A stretch of DNA of 6,307 bases from Chitinophagaceae bacterium (GTDB taxonomy: Bacteria; Bacteroidota; Bacteroidia; Chitinophagales; Chitinophagaceae). A model generated the notes under the pieces. That model was not told the origin of the DNA. It worked only from the letters and a program-made list of their open reading frames with translations, and ran no database searches. The position numbers and the translations under genes were made by a program. The DNA is taken from positions 1 through 6,307 of the forward strand of contig JADGPY010000280.1 in NCBI GenBank assembly GCA_017882205.1, in the 5' to 3' direction. Below are positions 1 to 6,275 of this stretch, piece by piece. Every line of letters begins with the position of its first letter. Position 1 is the first letter of the stretch.

Positions 1-764
1 TGGTTCCACTCGGTGACGGAACCTGGAGACCCACCGTACCTCCGTGGGCAGAAGCTATCGGCCCAAGGGCACTATATGCCAAAAAAGAAACTTTTTTTTC
101 TCATGGCACATTCACAGTTCCGGATGTACTGTTAGGGCCAATGTATCTTGTGTTTTGCGAAGTGCTTGATGTAAATGAGCCGGTATCAAGAATGATGTTA
201 GACTATCACAGTGAATTGTTTTATCAGAACAACGCGGCGTTTAGTCAACCTTATTATAGCCGCCATAATTGGTTACAGGCCAAACTTGGTTTGGTAAAGC
301 CATTTTTGAAGACGTATTATAATACTGTTTCTGCCCTTGCTGATCGTGAAACCTATACCTTTTGGGAGCATTTATTCCATGCCACTCCACATAAAACGCA
401 TGAGGAAGCCTGGTTCTTAATGGAAACCAGGTGGATGTTATACCTGGAAGACGGCTCAACACTAAGATTATTGAATACGATTCCACGTAAATGGATGGAA
501 GACGGGAAAACCATTGAATTAAATGGTGTACAAAGTTACTTTGGGCCATTGAATGTAAAGGTAAAGTCGGGGATTAAGAAAGGATATATTGAAGCAACTA
601 TTCAATGTAATTCGGATCGCAAGCCCAAAAAGGTAACAATACGATTACCACATCCGGAAGGTAAAAAAGCCGTTAAAGTAACAGGGGGTGAATACAACCG
701 GGAAACGGAAACAGTTACGGTGAAATCGTTTAATGGAAAAGCTTATGTGCGGATTGAATATTAA
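1..764 (+). CDS. C-terminal part of a putative (alpha/alpha)6-type glycosidase-like protein (5' end outside window)
   Basis: The frame is open from base 3 through the TAA at 762-764, giving 253 visible residues. The first in-frame ATG (141) is internal: the 46 codons before it read as ordinary protein (VPLGDGTWRP..., a PPWAE stretch), so the true start lies left of the window. The visible part is rich in aromatic residues and Trp (SRHNWLQ, ETYTFWEHLFHA, EEAWFLMETRWMLYLEDG), as in helical-toroid glycosidases. It ends in an all-beta segment of about 80 residues (from roughly SYFGPLNV to AYVRIEY), as in the C-terminal beta domains of six-hairpin enzymes. No signal peptide or complete active site can be judged from this fragment. 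I do not recognise a named family and assign no substrate. Its position beside xylan-type esterase and GH3 genes suggests a carbohydrate role. It converges on those genes and is not in their operon. No clear terminator follows it. Confidence 0.8.
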   Translation, partial: VPLGDGTWRPTVPPWAEAIGPRALYAKKETFFSHGTFTVPDVLLGPMYLVFCEVLDVNEPVSRMMLDYHSELFYQNNAAFSQPYYSRHNWLQAKLGLVKPFLKTYYNTVSALADRETYTFWEHLFHATPHKTHEEAWFLMETRWMLYLEDGSTLRLLNTIPRKWMEDGKTIELNGVQSYFGPLNVKVKSGIKKGYIEATIQCNSDRKPKKVTIRLPHPEGKKAVKVTGGEYNRETETVTVKSFNGKAYVRIEY

Positions 765-792
765 TAAATATGGTTTCGTTTCTATCTGCAAA

Positions 793-993
793 ATGATGAA
801 TATAAGTGCAATCTTTACATATAACGTTTCTGATAAAGTTGATAGAGTAGGAAGTACGAATATTTCATACAATGTTAGTGGCGCTGTTGACCGCATAGGT
901 TCAACAAACATTTCCTATAACGTAAGCGACAGAATAAATAGGATTGGCAGCAAACATCCGAAATTGCCCCCATTTTTGCTCCCTCATCTATAA
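793..993 (+). CDS. Short ORF of 16-residue repeats; small repeat protein or gene relic
   Basis: This encodes 66 residues from the ATG at 793 (a second ATG is at 796) to the TAA at 991. The frame is open further back to an ATG at 733, but that start would lie inside the preceding gene, so 793 is preferred. Almost the whole protein is three copies of a 16-residue unit: YNVSDKVDRVGSTNIS, YNVSGAVDRIGSTNIS, then YNVSDRINRIGS. The copies differ mostly by synonymous codons, so the frame has been translated and selected at some time. The style recalls Bacteroidota proteins with many Y(D/N)xSGRxxxIG repeats, from memory only. Those are usually longer and exported, whereas this one has no signal peptide and only three units. 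Its tail (KHPKLPPFLLPHL) does not fit the repeat. It may be the 3' remnant of a longer gene, or a genuine small protein. No function is proposed. Confidence 0.45.
   Translation: MMNISAIFTYNVSDKVDRVGSTNISYNVSGAVDRIGSTNISYNVSDRINRIGSKHPKLPPFLLPHL
820..951 (+). repeat. Three degenerate tandem repeats, 48-base period
   Basis: Units lie at 820-867, 868-915 and 916-951, the last cut to 12 codons. Counted by hand, units 1 and 2 differ at 20 of 48 bases but at only 3 of 16 residues. Units 2 and 3 differ at 19 of 36 bases but at only 4 of 12 residues. Serine, arginine and glycine positions use different synonymous codons in each copy (tct/agt/agc, aga/cgc/agg, gga/ggt/ggc). The repeat is therefore conserved as protein, not as DNA. 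Confidence 0.85.
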
Positions 994-1030
994 AACAAAA
1001 TGCAAATAATTGATTAACAACTATTTGCAT
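988..1030 (-). terminator. Intrinsic terminator-like hairpin, minus strand
   Basis: ATGCAAATA (1000-1008) and TATTTGCAT (1022-1030) form a perfect 9-bp stem. Inside it, after one A/C mismatch, TTG and CAA add 3 more pairs around a 5-base loop (ATTAA). Read on the minus strand, the stem is followed at once by TTTGTTTTATAG (999-988), a U-rich tract. On the plus strand no T-tract follows, so a leftward terminator is the better reading. The stem is AT-rich, so its strength is uncertain. The same inverted repeat could instead be a recombinase or regulator binding site. Confidence 0.5.
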
Positions 1031-1165
1031 ATATTAGGAGCGGAGGGAGAGGGTCCTGAACACCAACCTTAACTAATTTGTCTACAATCATTTACGGATA
1101 CCAAAAGCTACAAACTCACGTATTACGCCCGAAATTTATTTTGTCAAAGAATACCTTTAATTGTT
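992..1165 (-). ncRNA. Candidate small RNA of about 170 nt
   Basis: This is inferred only from a Bacteroidota-type promoter match (1170-1200) and a terminator-like hairpin (988-1030) facing the same way, with no convincing ORF between. Ends are approximate: initiation is expected a few bases after the TTTG of the -7 box, near 1165, and termination in the U-tract near 992. The RNA would include the pyrimidine-rich, tRNA-3'-end-like patch (CCCTCTCCCTCCGCTCC on the minus strand). I do not recognise it as 6S RNA, SRP RNA, tmRNA, RNase P RNA or a full tRNA. It would lie just downstream of, and antisense to, the repeat ORF's 3' flank. Confidence 0.28.
1036..1060 (-). other. tRNA-Ser 3'-end-like patch, possible attachment-site scar
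   Basis: On the minus strand this reads GTTCAGGACCC, then TCTCCCTCCGCTCC. From memory, Bacteroidota tRNA-Ser genes end in GTTCGAATCCC, a few bases, then TCCCTCCGC, so the acceptor side and the flanks of the T-loop match while the loop centre differs. The T-stem does not pair well, and no matching 5' acceptor strand (CGGAGGG...) occurs within the next 100 bases on the minus strand. It is therefore not a working tRNA. It could be a leftover attachment site from an integrative element, or a chance match. Confidence 0.3.
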
Positions 1166-1169
1166 AATG

Positions 1170-1200
1170 CAAAGATAACATTATCTGCATTTTGCTCAAA
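1170..1200 (-). promoter_or_regulatory. Bacteroidota-type promoter match, leftward
   Basis: On the minus strand TTTG (1200-1197) is followed by exactly 19 bases and then TATCTTTG (1177-1170), which fits the known Bacteroidota -33/-7 pattern TTTG / TAnnTTTG. It points away from the GH3 operon toward the terminator-like hairpin at 988-1030. A dyad, AGATAA-CA-TTATCT (1173-1186), overlaps the -7 box and could be an operator. Confidence 0.5.
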
Positions 1201-1245
1201 TAAAATATTCACCTATTTTCCGAAAAGTTCCTTTTAAAACATTAA

Positions 1246-1276
1246 GTCTCAAAAATTCAAAATCAGATTTACTGAT
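1246..1276 (-). terminator. Weak terminator candidate after the GH3 gene
   Basis: ATCAG (1262-1266) and CTGAT (1272-1276) form a 5-bp stem with a 5-base loop. On the minus strand this is followed by TTTTGAATTTTTGAG. It lies about 290 bases past the GH3 stop and is the best leftward terminator-like element I can find there. The stem is short, so confidence is low. Confidence 0.3.
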
Positions 1277-1565
1277 GAAATAAAATATGCTTATAATAAT
1301 TGAGAATAGTTATGGTGAGATGATAAACTTAGATTAACACTTGTTTCATATGCCAATTTCATTATTTGTTGATATTTATATATTCCTCCGTGGAGAACCG
1401 TTATTTTCTTCAGTGTTTTTGACCAGGTCTGATAAGAATATGAGACTTTTTATCCTATAAGAAAGATTTTAATGCCCTTCTATTATTGGAACCAACATGA
1501 TATAGGGAACTATCAATATTTCTCATTTTAATTTCATAAAAGATGACTTAAGTGTTATTATCGCT

Positions 1566-4172
1566 TTATTGAACATTTACTTTTACCATTTTTAAATCTT
1601 TTACAGCGGAACTATTGCCGTACCATACTTCATATTCACCAGGTGTAACTGCCATTTGCAATAATTTTTCATCATAAAACTCAAACGACGCATAAGATAA
1701 CTTGATAACTATATTCACCGTTTTGCCTGTAGCCACAACTGTTCTTGTAAACCCTCTTAATGTTTTTAAAGGGCCGCCAATATCATTGACTTTTTTGACA
1801 TACACCTGCACTATTTCTATTCCGTTACGTTTGCCCGTATTAGTAACGGGTATAATTAATTCAACGCCTTCATTTTTAGCAATGTTAGTTTTATTCAGCT
1901 TCACATTGCCGATTGAAAAGTTCGTATAACTCAATCCAAAACCAAAAGGGAAAAGAGGATCAGACATATAACGGTATGTTCTTCCCTTCATGGAATAATC
2001 TTCAAAGCCGGGCAATTGCGTTGTGTCTTTATAAAAAGTAATGGGCAATTTACCGGAGGGATTATAGTCACCAAACAATACATCAGCAACTGCTTGTCCC
2101 CCGGATTCTCCACCATACCATACCTGCAATAGGGCATCACAACTTTCGGTTTCGGGTACTAACCCAATAGCGGAGCCTGAGCAGTTGACCAAAATGACTT
2201 TTTTGCCTGCTGCTTTAAGCGCTTTAAGGCAATTGCGCTGCACTTCTGGCAATTGAATATCGGTTCTATCTCCACCCTTAAAACCAGGGTATGATACCGG
2301 CATTTCTTCACCTTCCAGGAGGCTGGAGAGGCCTCCAATAAATACAACTTCGTCAACGCCTTTTAGCTTATTAATGAGATCAGTAAAATCAATATCCAGT
2401 TCTTTACCAAAATCAAACTCAAGGTTTGCCTGCCAGTTATTTAATTGCGCATATCTCATTTCAATTTTATAACTTTTACCTTTTTCAACTTTGTAAGGAA
2501 TTCGTGATGGCAGGGTTCGCCAGTTATTATACCGGGCAAGTGATTGGCCATTTACAAACAATTCAAAATACCCGGTGGCTCCGCACTTGAAAACAATTTC
2601 TTCGGTTTCAGGTGCCTCAAACTCTGTTTCATATTTGGCAGAAAAACCTACCAACTTAACACCGGCGGCGAATTCATGATCTCCTGCAGTTGTAATTTTT
2701 AGCGGATTGGAAATCTGGTCTTTTGCCGCTTCATTGCCACTCATTTCGCGGTTGTTCCAATACGTTGCTTTGAATCCTTTTTTACCATTGGCTATTGTTT
2801 TTGAAAAATAGCTTTGTGTTACTTTGTTCTCCACGGCATCGCAGGCCTTAGCATATACAACACTGTTTGCATGAAGTTTAGATTTAATACCATTTAGAAT
2901 GCTAATGGTTCTTACCGGTGTGCCGTTATAATTTCCCCATAGAACAGATTCATTGTTTGCATTAGGGCCAATAACTGCTATTTTCTTTATAGATTTTTTT
3001 AAGGGTAAAATGCTGTTCTTATTCTGTAGCAGCGTCATTGATTCCAGCGCCATATCCAGCGCCAATTTCCTGTGCTCCTGGTTATTGACGATTGACATTG
3101 GAATTTTGGTCCAGGGCACCAATGAATCGTTATCAAGGTTACCCAATGAGATACGGTTTTCCAATACTCTGAAAAGGTGTTTGTCAACTTCTTTTTCTGT
3201 AAGTAATCCTTTTGCAACGGCTTCAGGTAAGTTTTTATATGCATATCCTTCCCATACACATTCTACATCAGTTCCTGCCAGCGCACCCTTTGCCGCTGCA
3301 TGAGTTGCATCTGAGGAAATTTTATGACTGTTGAAAAAATCGGTTATTGCGCCGCAATCGGACACCACCATGTATTTAAAACCAAAGTCGTGGCGTAGAA
3401 TGGTTTCTAACAACCGATTATTGCCGCAGCAGGGCTCATCGTCTAAACGTTGATAAGCACACATTACTTCTCTAACATCGGCATCCTGCACCAGCGATTT
3501 AAATGCAGGCAAATAAGTTTCCCAGAGATCTCTTGGATTGACATTATTGAGGTTGAGAATATGCCTGCTCCATTCTGGTCCTGAGTGTACTGCATAATGT
3601 TTGGCACAGGCTAACAATTTAAGATATCTCGAATCGGATGGGCCCTGCAAACCTTTAACCACCGACACGCCCATACGGGAGGTGAGATAAGGATCCTCAC
3701 CATACGTTTCCTGGCCCCGGCCCCAACGAGGATCCCGAAAAATGTTCACATTAGGTGTCCACACTGAGAGACTGAGGAAACGACGATTTTCTACACCTCT
3801 TTTTTGTGATTGGTTGTATTTAGCCCTTACTTCATCTGAAACAGCACTAAAAACTTTGAAGACCAGTGAGTCATCAAAAGACGCCGCCATTCCAATAGGT
3901 TCCGGAAATACAGTTACGCTGTCATTGTTTGCAAGCCCGTGCAGCGCTTCACTCCACCAGTTGAACTTTTTTATTCCGAGACGTGGTATTGCCGGTGATT
4001 GATCAAACATCAAGGATGCCTTTTCGTCTAATGTTAACCGTGAGATCAGGTCCGCAGTCCTTTCTTGTGGGCTTAAGGCAGGGTTTTGATAAGGAAGCTG
4101 GGCAAACGAATTGACAAAAAATGAAAAACATGCAATCAACAATATCCTTTTCTTTTTACTTAACATGATCAT
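1566..4172 (-). CDS. Secreted glycoside hydrolase family 3 enzyme with PA14 insert, probable beta-xylosidase
   Basis: 868 residues from the ATG at 4172; the ATG at 4166 is two codons shorter and equally possible. An in-frame ATG at 4277 is rejected because its extra 35 residues overlap the esterase gene and precede a clean signal peptide (MLSKKKRILLIACFSFFVNS-FA|Q, cleavage near residue 24). Retaining GH3 enzymes remove terminal beta-linked sugars. The barrel (about 30-345) shows DPRWGRGQETYGEDPY, the KH pair 191-192, and VVSDCGAI with nucleophile Asp272. NWWSEALHG and SDCGA favour beta-xylosidase over SDWG-type beta-glucosidases, though arabinosidase or mixed activity remains possible. A PA14 domain (about 464-590) interrupts the second, alpha/beta domain. 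LEGEE (620-623 region) probably carries the acid/base Glu. A fibronectin-III-like domain ends the protein (about 776-850). LIAC could be a lipobox, but the hydrophobic run continues past the Cys, so type I export to the periplasm is likelier. The esterase gene ends 28 bases upstream, which suggests co-transcription. Confidence 0.93.
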   Translation of the reverse strand: MIMLSKKKRILLIACFSFFVNSFAQLPYQNPALSPQERTADLISRLTLDEKASLMFDQSPAIPRLGIKKFNWWSEALHGLANNDSVTVFPEPIGMAASFDDSLVFKVFSAVSDEVRAKYNQSQKRGVENRRFLSLSVWTPNVNIFRDPRWGRGQETYGEDPYLTSRMGVSVVKGLQGPSDSRYLKLLACAKHYAVHSGPEWSRHILNLNNVNPRDLWETYLPAFKSLVQDADVREVMCAYQRLDDEPCCGNNRLLETILRHDFGFKYMVVSDCGAITDFFNSHKISSDATHAAAKGALAGTDVECVWEGYAYKNLPEAVAKGLLTEKEVDKHLFRVLENRISLGNLDNDSLVPWTKIPMSIVNNQEHRKLALDMALESMTLLQNKNSILPLKKSIKKIAVIGPNANNESVLWGNYNGTPVRTISILNGIKSKLHANSVVYAKACDAVENKVTQSYFSKTIANGKKGFKATYWNNREMSGNEAAKDQISNPLKITTAGDHEFAAGVKLVGFSAKYETEFEAPETEEIVFKCGATGYFELFVNGQSLARYNNWRTLPSRIPYKVEKGKSYKIEMRYAQLNNWQANLEFDFGKELDIDFTDLINKLKGVDEVVFIGGLSSLLEGEEMPVSYPGFKGGDRTDIQLPEVQRNCLKALKAAGKKVILVNCSGSAIGLVPETESCDALLQVWYGGESGGQAVADVLFGDYNPSGKLPITFYKDTTQLPGFEDYSMKGRTYRYMSDPLFPFGFGLSYTNFSIGNVKLNKTNIAKNEGVELIIPVTNTGKRNGIEIVQVYVKKVNDIGGPLKTLRGFTRTVVATGKTVNIVIKLSYASFEFYDEKLLQMAVTPGEYEVWYGNSSAVKDLKMVKVNVQ

Positions 4173-4200
4173 GGCTAAAAAGAGATTATACTTGAAGAGT

Positions 4201-6132
4201 TTATTTGAAAAGCAATTGTGCAAAATTGTACAAGTTATTTCTCCACACCGGCCATGTGTGGCCGCCTGGATATTCATAATAAGTATGCTTTATTTTCAGA
4301 TCATCCAATTTACCTAGCATAATCTGGCCATTCTTATAAGCAATATCTTCTTTGCCACCTTCCGAAAGCCAGAATACTTTCAGATTAGTATTGATTTTAT
4401 CTGCATTATTTTTCATAAAAGCATACTGATCATTGGCAAAGTTGCTCATCATTGGAATTATCCAACCTGAACTGAATACGCCGAGATAAGAAAACATATC
4501 TGTGCTATTAAGACCTGTGTACAGTGTATGCAAACCACCCAGTGATAAGCCCGCCAATGCCCGGTTATCGGCATTACTTACTGTCCGATAACTTTTTTCC
4601 ACAAAAGGAATTATTGCCTGTTTCATTTCCGCTTCGAACATCTTTAATGAACCTTCAATTCCACCAGGACTAAAGCCTCCGGTACTAACATTAGCGTCAG
4701 GCATTACTACAAGCATGGGCTTTGCTTTCTGCTCGGCAATAAGATTATCTAATATTAAATCTGTTTTACCCTGCGTAGCCCATCCTCTTTCATCTTCGCC
4801 TCCGCCATGAAGAATATACAGAACAGGATATTTAGCAGTGGTATTAGAGTCGTAGCCTGGTGGAGTATATATATAAAATTGCCTCCAGGAGTTGGTAATC
4901 TTTGAAAAATATTTTTTGATCCTTATATCGCCATGTGGTACATTTCTTATTGCATAGTAAGCTCCTCCTGAAAAAGGTATTTCAATTCCGCTGGCCATTC
5001 GCCCCATGCCATAAAATGTTTCGCTGGATGGATCCGCTATAGCAACCCCGTCTATTAATAAGGAGTAATAATGAAAGCCCTCTCCAACTGAATCGGTGGT
5101 CACTGTCCATGTTCCACTCGTATCTTTTACCATGTCATATTTCTTACCAAGGTCAACTTGCATTCTTTGCGCATCTGGCGCTCTAACGTTGAAGATTACA
5201 CGATGATCGGGTAATATTTGCGGGTATTTTGCAGATCTCACATTAGTAGCTGCGTGAGCGCCCGCCACAGGATATTTAGCAAAGGTGGAAGTATCAACCG
5301 GTTTAAAAATTAATTGAGAGAACATATACAATCCATTCTTCCACACATTAAAATCGTGTACGCCGGGCTCGATATAATAGATATGAGGAACATTATACTT
5401 CGCTAAATAATCGTGTGTGCGCTTGCTAAACATGATAAGGCCATCACTGGCCCCGCAAGATATCCAGAGCAGTTTAACTTTACTTTTTGCTGCCTCAGGA
5501 TCTGGCAATAGCTCTTCCGGTGTTTTTGTATTGGGAGCTGCAGAAAAGGCGCCTATCCAGCCGAACTTATCCAAATTGCCGAGCCCAAAATTTAATGATT
5601 GTCCGCCTCCCATTGATAAGCCAGCAATTGCCCGATGTGGTTGATCTTTATAAACCTGGTAATGTTTTTCAATATAAGGAATAAGATCATTTAGTAAGTC
5701 CTGCTCAAATGTTGCAAAGGCCTTCACTTTAGCGCTATCAAAAATATTACCTGTTGCACGATCGTCCTTCATTGCCCGGCCATTTGGCAATACAACAATC
5801 ATGGGTTCAACTTTTCCTTGCGCATAAAGATTATCTAATATTATTTCAGGATGGCCCCCATTAAGCCATTCTTTCTGGTCTCCTCCAATGCCATGTAGCA
5901 AATACAAAACGGGGTATTTTTTCTTTTTCGAATAGCCCGGCGGTGTATATATCAACGCTTTTCGTTTTGTACCTACCGTTTTTGAATTGTAGGTTATCGT
6001 ATCTATTTTACCGTGTGGAATAGCAGTGTGCAGTGAATCAAAGCCTGGTGATGCATGTTCAATTATATTTTGCGCTTTGGGTCTACTCGTTAATGCGAAA
6101 GTGAAAGCGATTGCAAGCGTAATGTATCTCAT
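4201..6132 (-). CDS. Secreted double CE1 esterase (CE1-CBM48-CE1), likely feruloyl/acetyl xylan esterase
   Basis: 643 residues. The start follows an A/T-rich, SD-less leader and gives a signal peptide (MRYITLAIAFTFALTS, cleavage probably after PKA20). Two alpha/beta-hydrolase domains of the esterase D/CE1 type are visible. The first (about 38-278) has YTPPGY, oxyanion HGIGG (80-84), nucleophile Ser173 in GLSMG, candidate Asp230 and His259. The second (about 400-643) has YTPPGY, HGGGE (442-446), Ser530 in GLSLG, candidate Asp596 and His625 in GGHTW. Between them, about 308-385 resembles a CBM48/E-set domain (VRAPDAQ, GTWTV, YYSLLIDG, DPSSETF). CE1 enzymes cleave ferulate or acetate esters from xylan and arabinoxylan. 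Both triads look complete, so both halves may be active, perhaps on different esters. Some CE1-like proteins carry other acyl-ester activities, so substrate is inferred from family and from the GH3 gene 28 bases downstream. Expression probably starts at the LacI-operator promoter near 6276-6307. Confidence 0.92.
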   Translation of the reverse strand: MRYITLAIAFTFALTSRPKAQNIIEHASPGFDSLHTAIPHGKIDTITYNSKTVGTKRKALIYTPPGYSKKKKYPVLYLLHGIGGDQKEWLNGGHPEIILDNLYAQGKVEPMIVVLPNGRAMKDDRATGNIFDSAKVKAFATFEQDLLNDLIPYIEKHYQVYKDQPHRAIAGLSMGGGQSLNFGLGNLDKFGWIGAFSAAPNTKTPEELLPDPEAAKSKVKLLWISCGASDGLIMFSKRTHDYLAKYNVPHIYYIEPGVHDFNVWKNGLYMFSQLIFKPVDTSTFAKYPVAGAHAATNVRSAKYPQILPDHRVIFNVRAPDAQRMQVDLGKKYDMVKDTSGTWTVTTDSVGEGFHYYSLLIDGVAIADPSSETFYGMGRMASGIEIPFSGGAYYAIRNVPHGDIRIKKYFSKITNSWRQFYIYTPPGYDSNTTAKYPVLYILHGGGEDERGWATQGKTDLILDNLIAEQKAKPMLVVMPDANVSTGGFSPGGIEGSLKMFEAEMKQAIIPFVEKSYRTVSNADNRALAGLSLGGLHTLYTGLNSTDMFSYLGVFSSGWIIPMMSNFANDQYAFMKNNADKINTNLKVFWLSEGGKEDIAYKNGQIMLGKLDDLKIKHTYYEYPGGHTWPVWRNNLYNFAQLLFK

Positions 6133-6275
6133 ATTTTAAAACTGTTTTGTGTTGGTATCAATGTTTACTGCAAAATGAAAAGCCTGGTATAAGATTGTTT
6201 CTTTTAATTCATAACCATTTTTAATCTCAGGCATCGTATTGCTCCCTACTACGAAGCATCCATGCACAATGTAGA

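Larger units (their letters stand above)
994..1565. other. Gene-poor gap between convergent genes
   Basis: This AT-rich stretch of 572 bases lies between the repeat ORF and the end of the GH3 gene. I found no ORF here worth calling. It contains a strong hairpin (1000-1030), a GC-rich tRNA-end-like patch (about 1036-1060) and a minus-strand promoter-like sequence (1170-1200). A weaker hairpin with a minus-strand T-tract (1246-1276) may end the GH3 operon transcript. From 1277 to 1565 I see only AT-rich sequence with short, unconvincing palindromes. Confidence 0.7.

Noticed and set aside
645..911. 88-codon minus-strand frame across the first gene's end and the repeat ORF
   Set aside because: It is opposite the repeat units, whose codon pattern supports the plus strand; its product has no recognisable features.
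1000..1130. Complete tRNA gene on the minus strand
   Set aside because: Only a 3'-end-like patch is present; no 5' acceptor strand, anticodon arm or well-paired T-stem can be found.
1077..1160. Plus-strand open stretch with protein-like reading (RIPKATNSRITPEIYFVKEYL)
   Set aside because: Fewer than 30 codons between stops and no start codon; it could be debris of an old gene but cannot be supported.
1383..1397. Small hairpin TTCCTCCGTGGAGAA with T-rich sequence after it
   Set aside because: The stem is interrupted by a bulge and short, and no plus-strand gene ends nearby for it to terminate.
4164..4173. Perfect 10-base palindrome CATGATCATG over the two GH3 start codons
   Set aside because: It arises from two near-adjacent ATG codons and a GATC; no further symmetry or second copy suggests a binding site.
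4173..4277. Longer N-terminus for the GH3 protein from the ATG at 4277
   Set aside because: It would overlap the esterase gene by 77 bases and add 35 residues with no family match before a good signal peptide. The ATG at 4172 or 4166 is better.
975..6249. Shared TTGCTCCCT near 977 and 6239 as possible direct repeats of an element
   Set aside because: A 9-base match is expected many times by chance in a window of this size, and the flanks differ.
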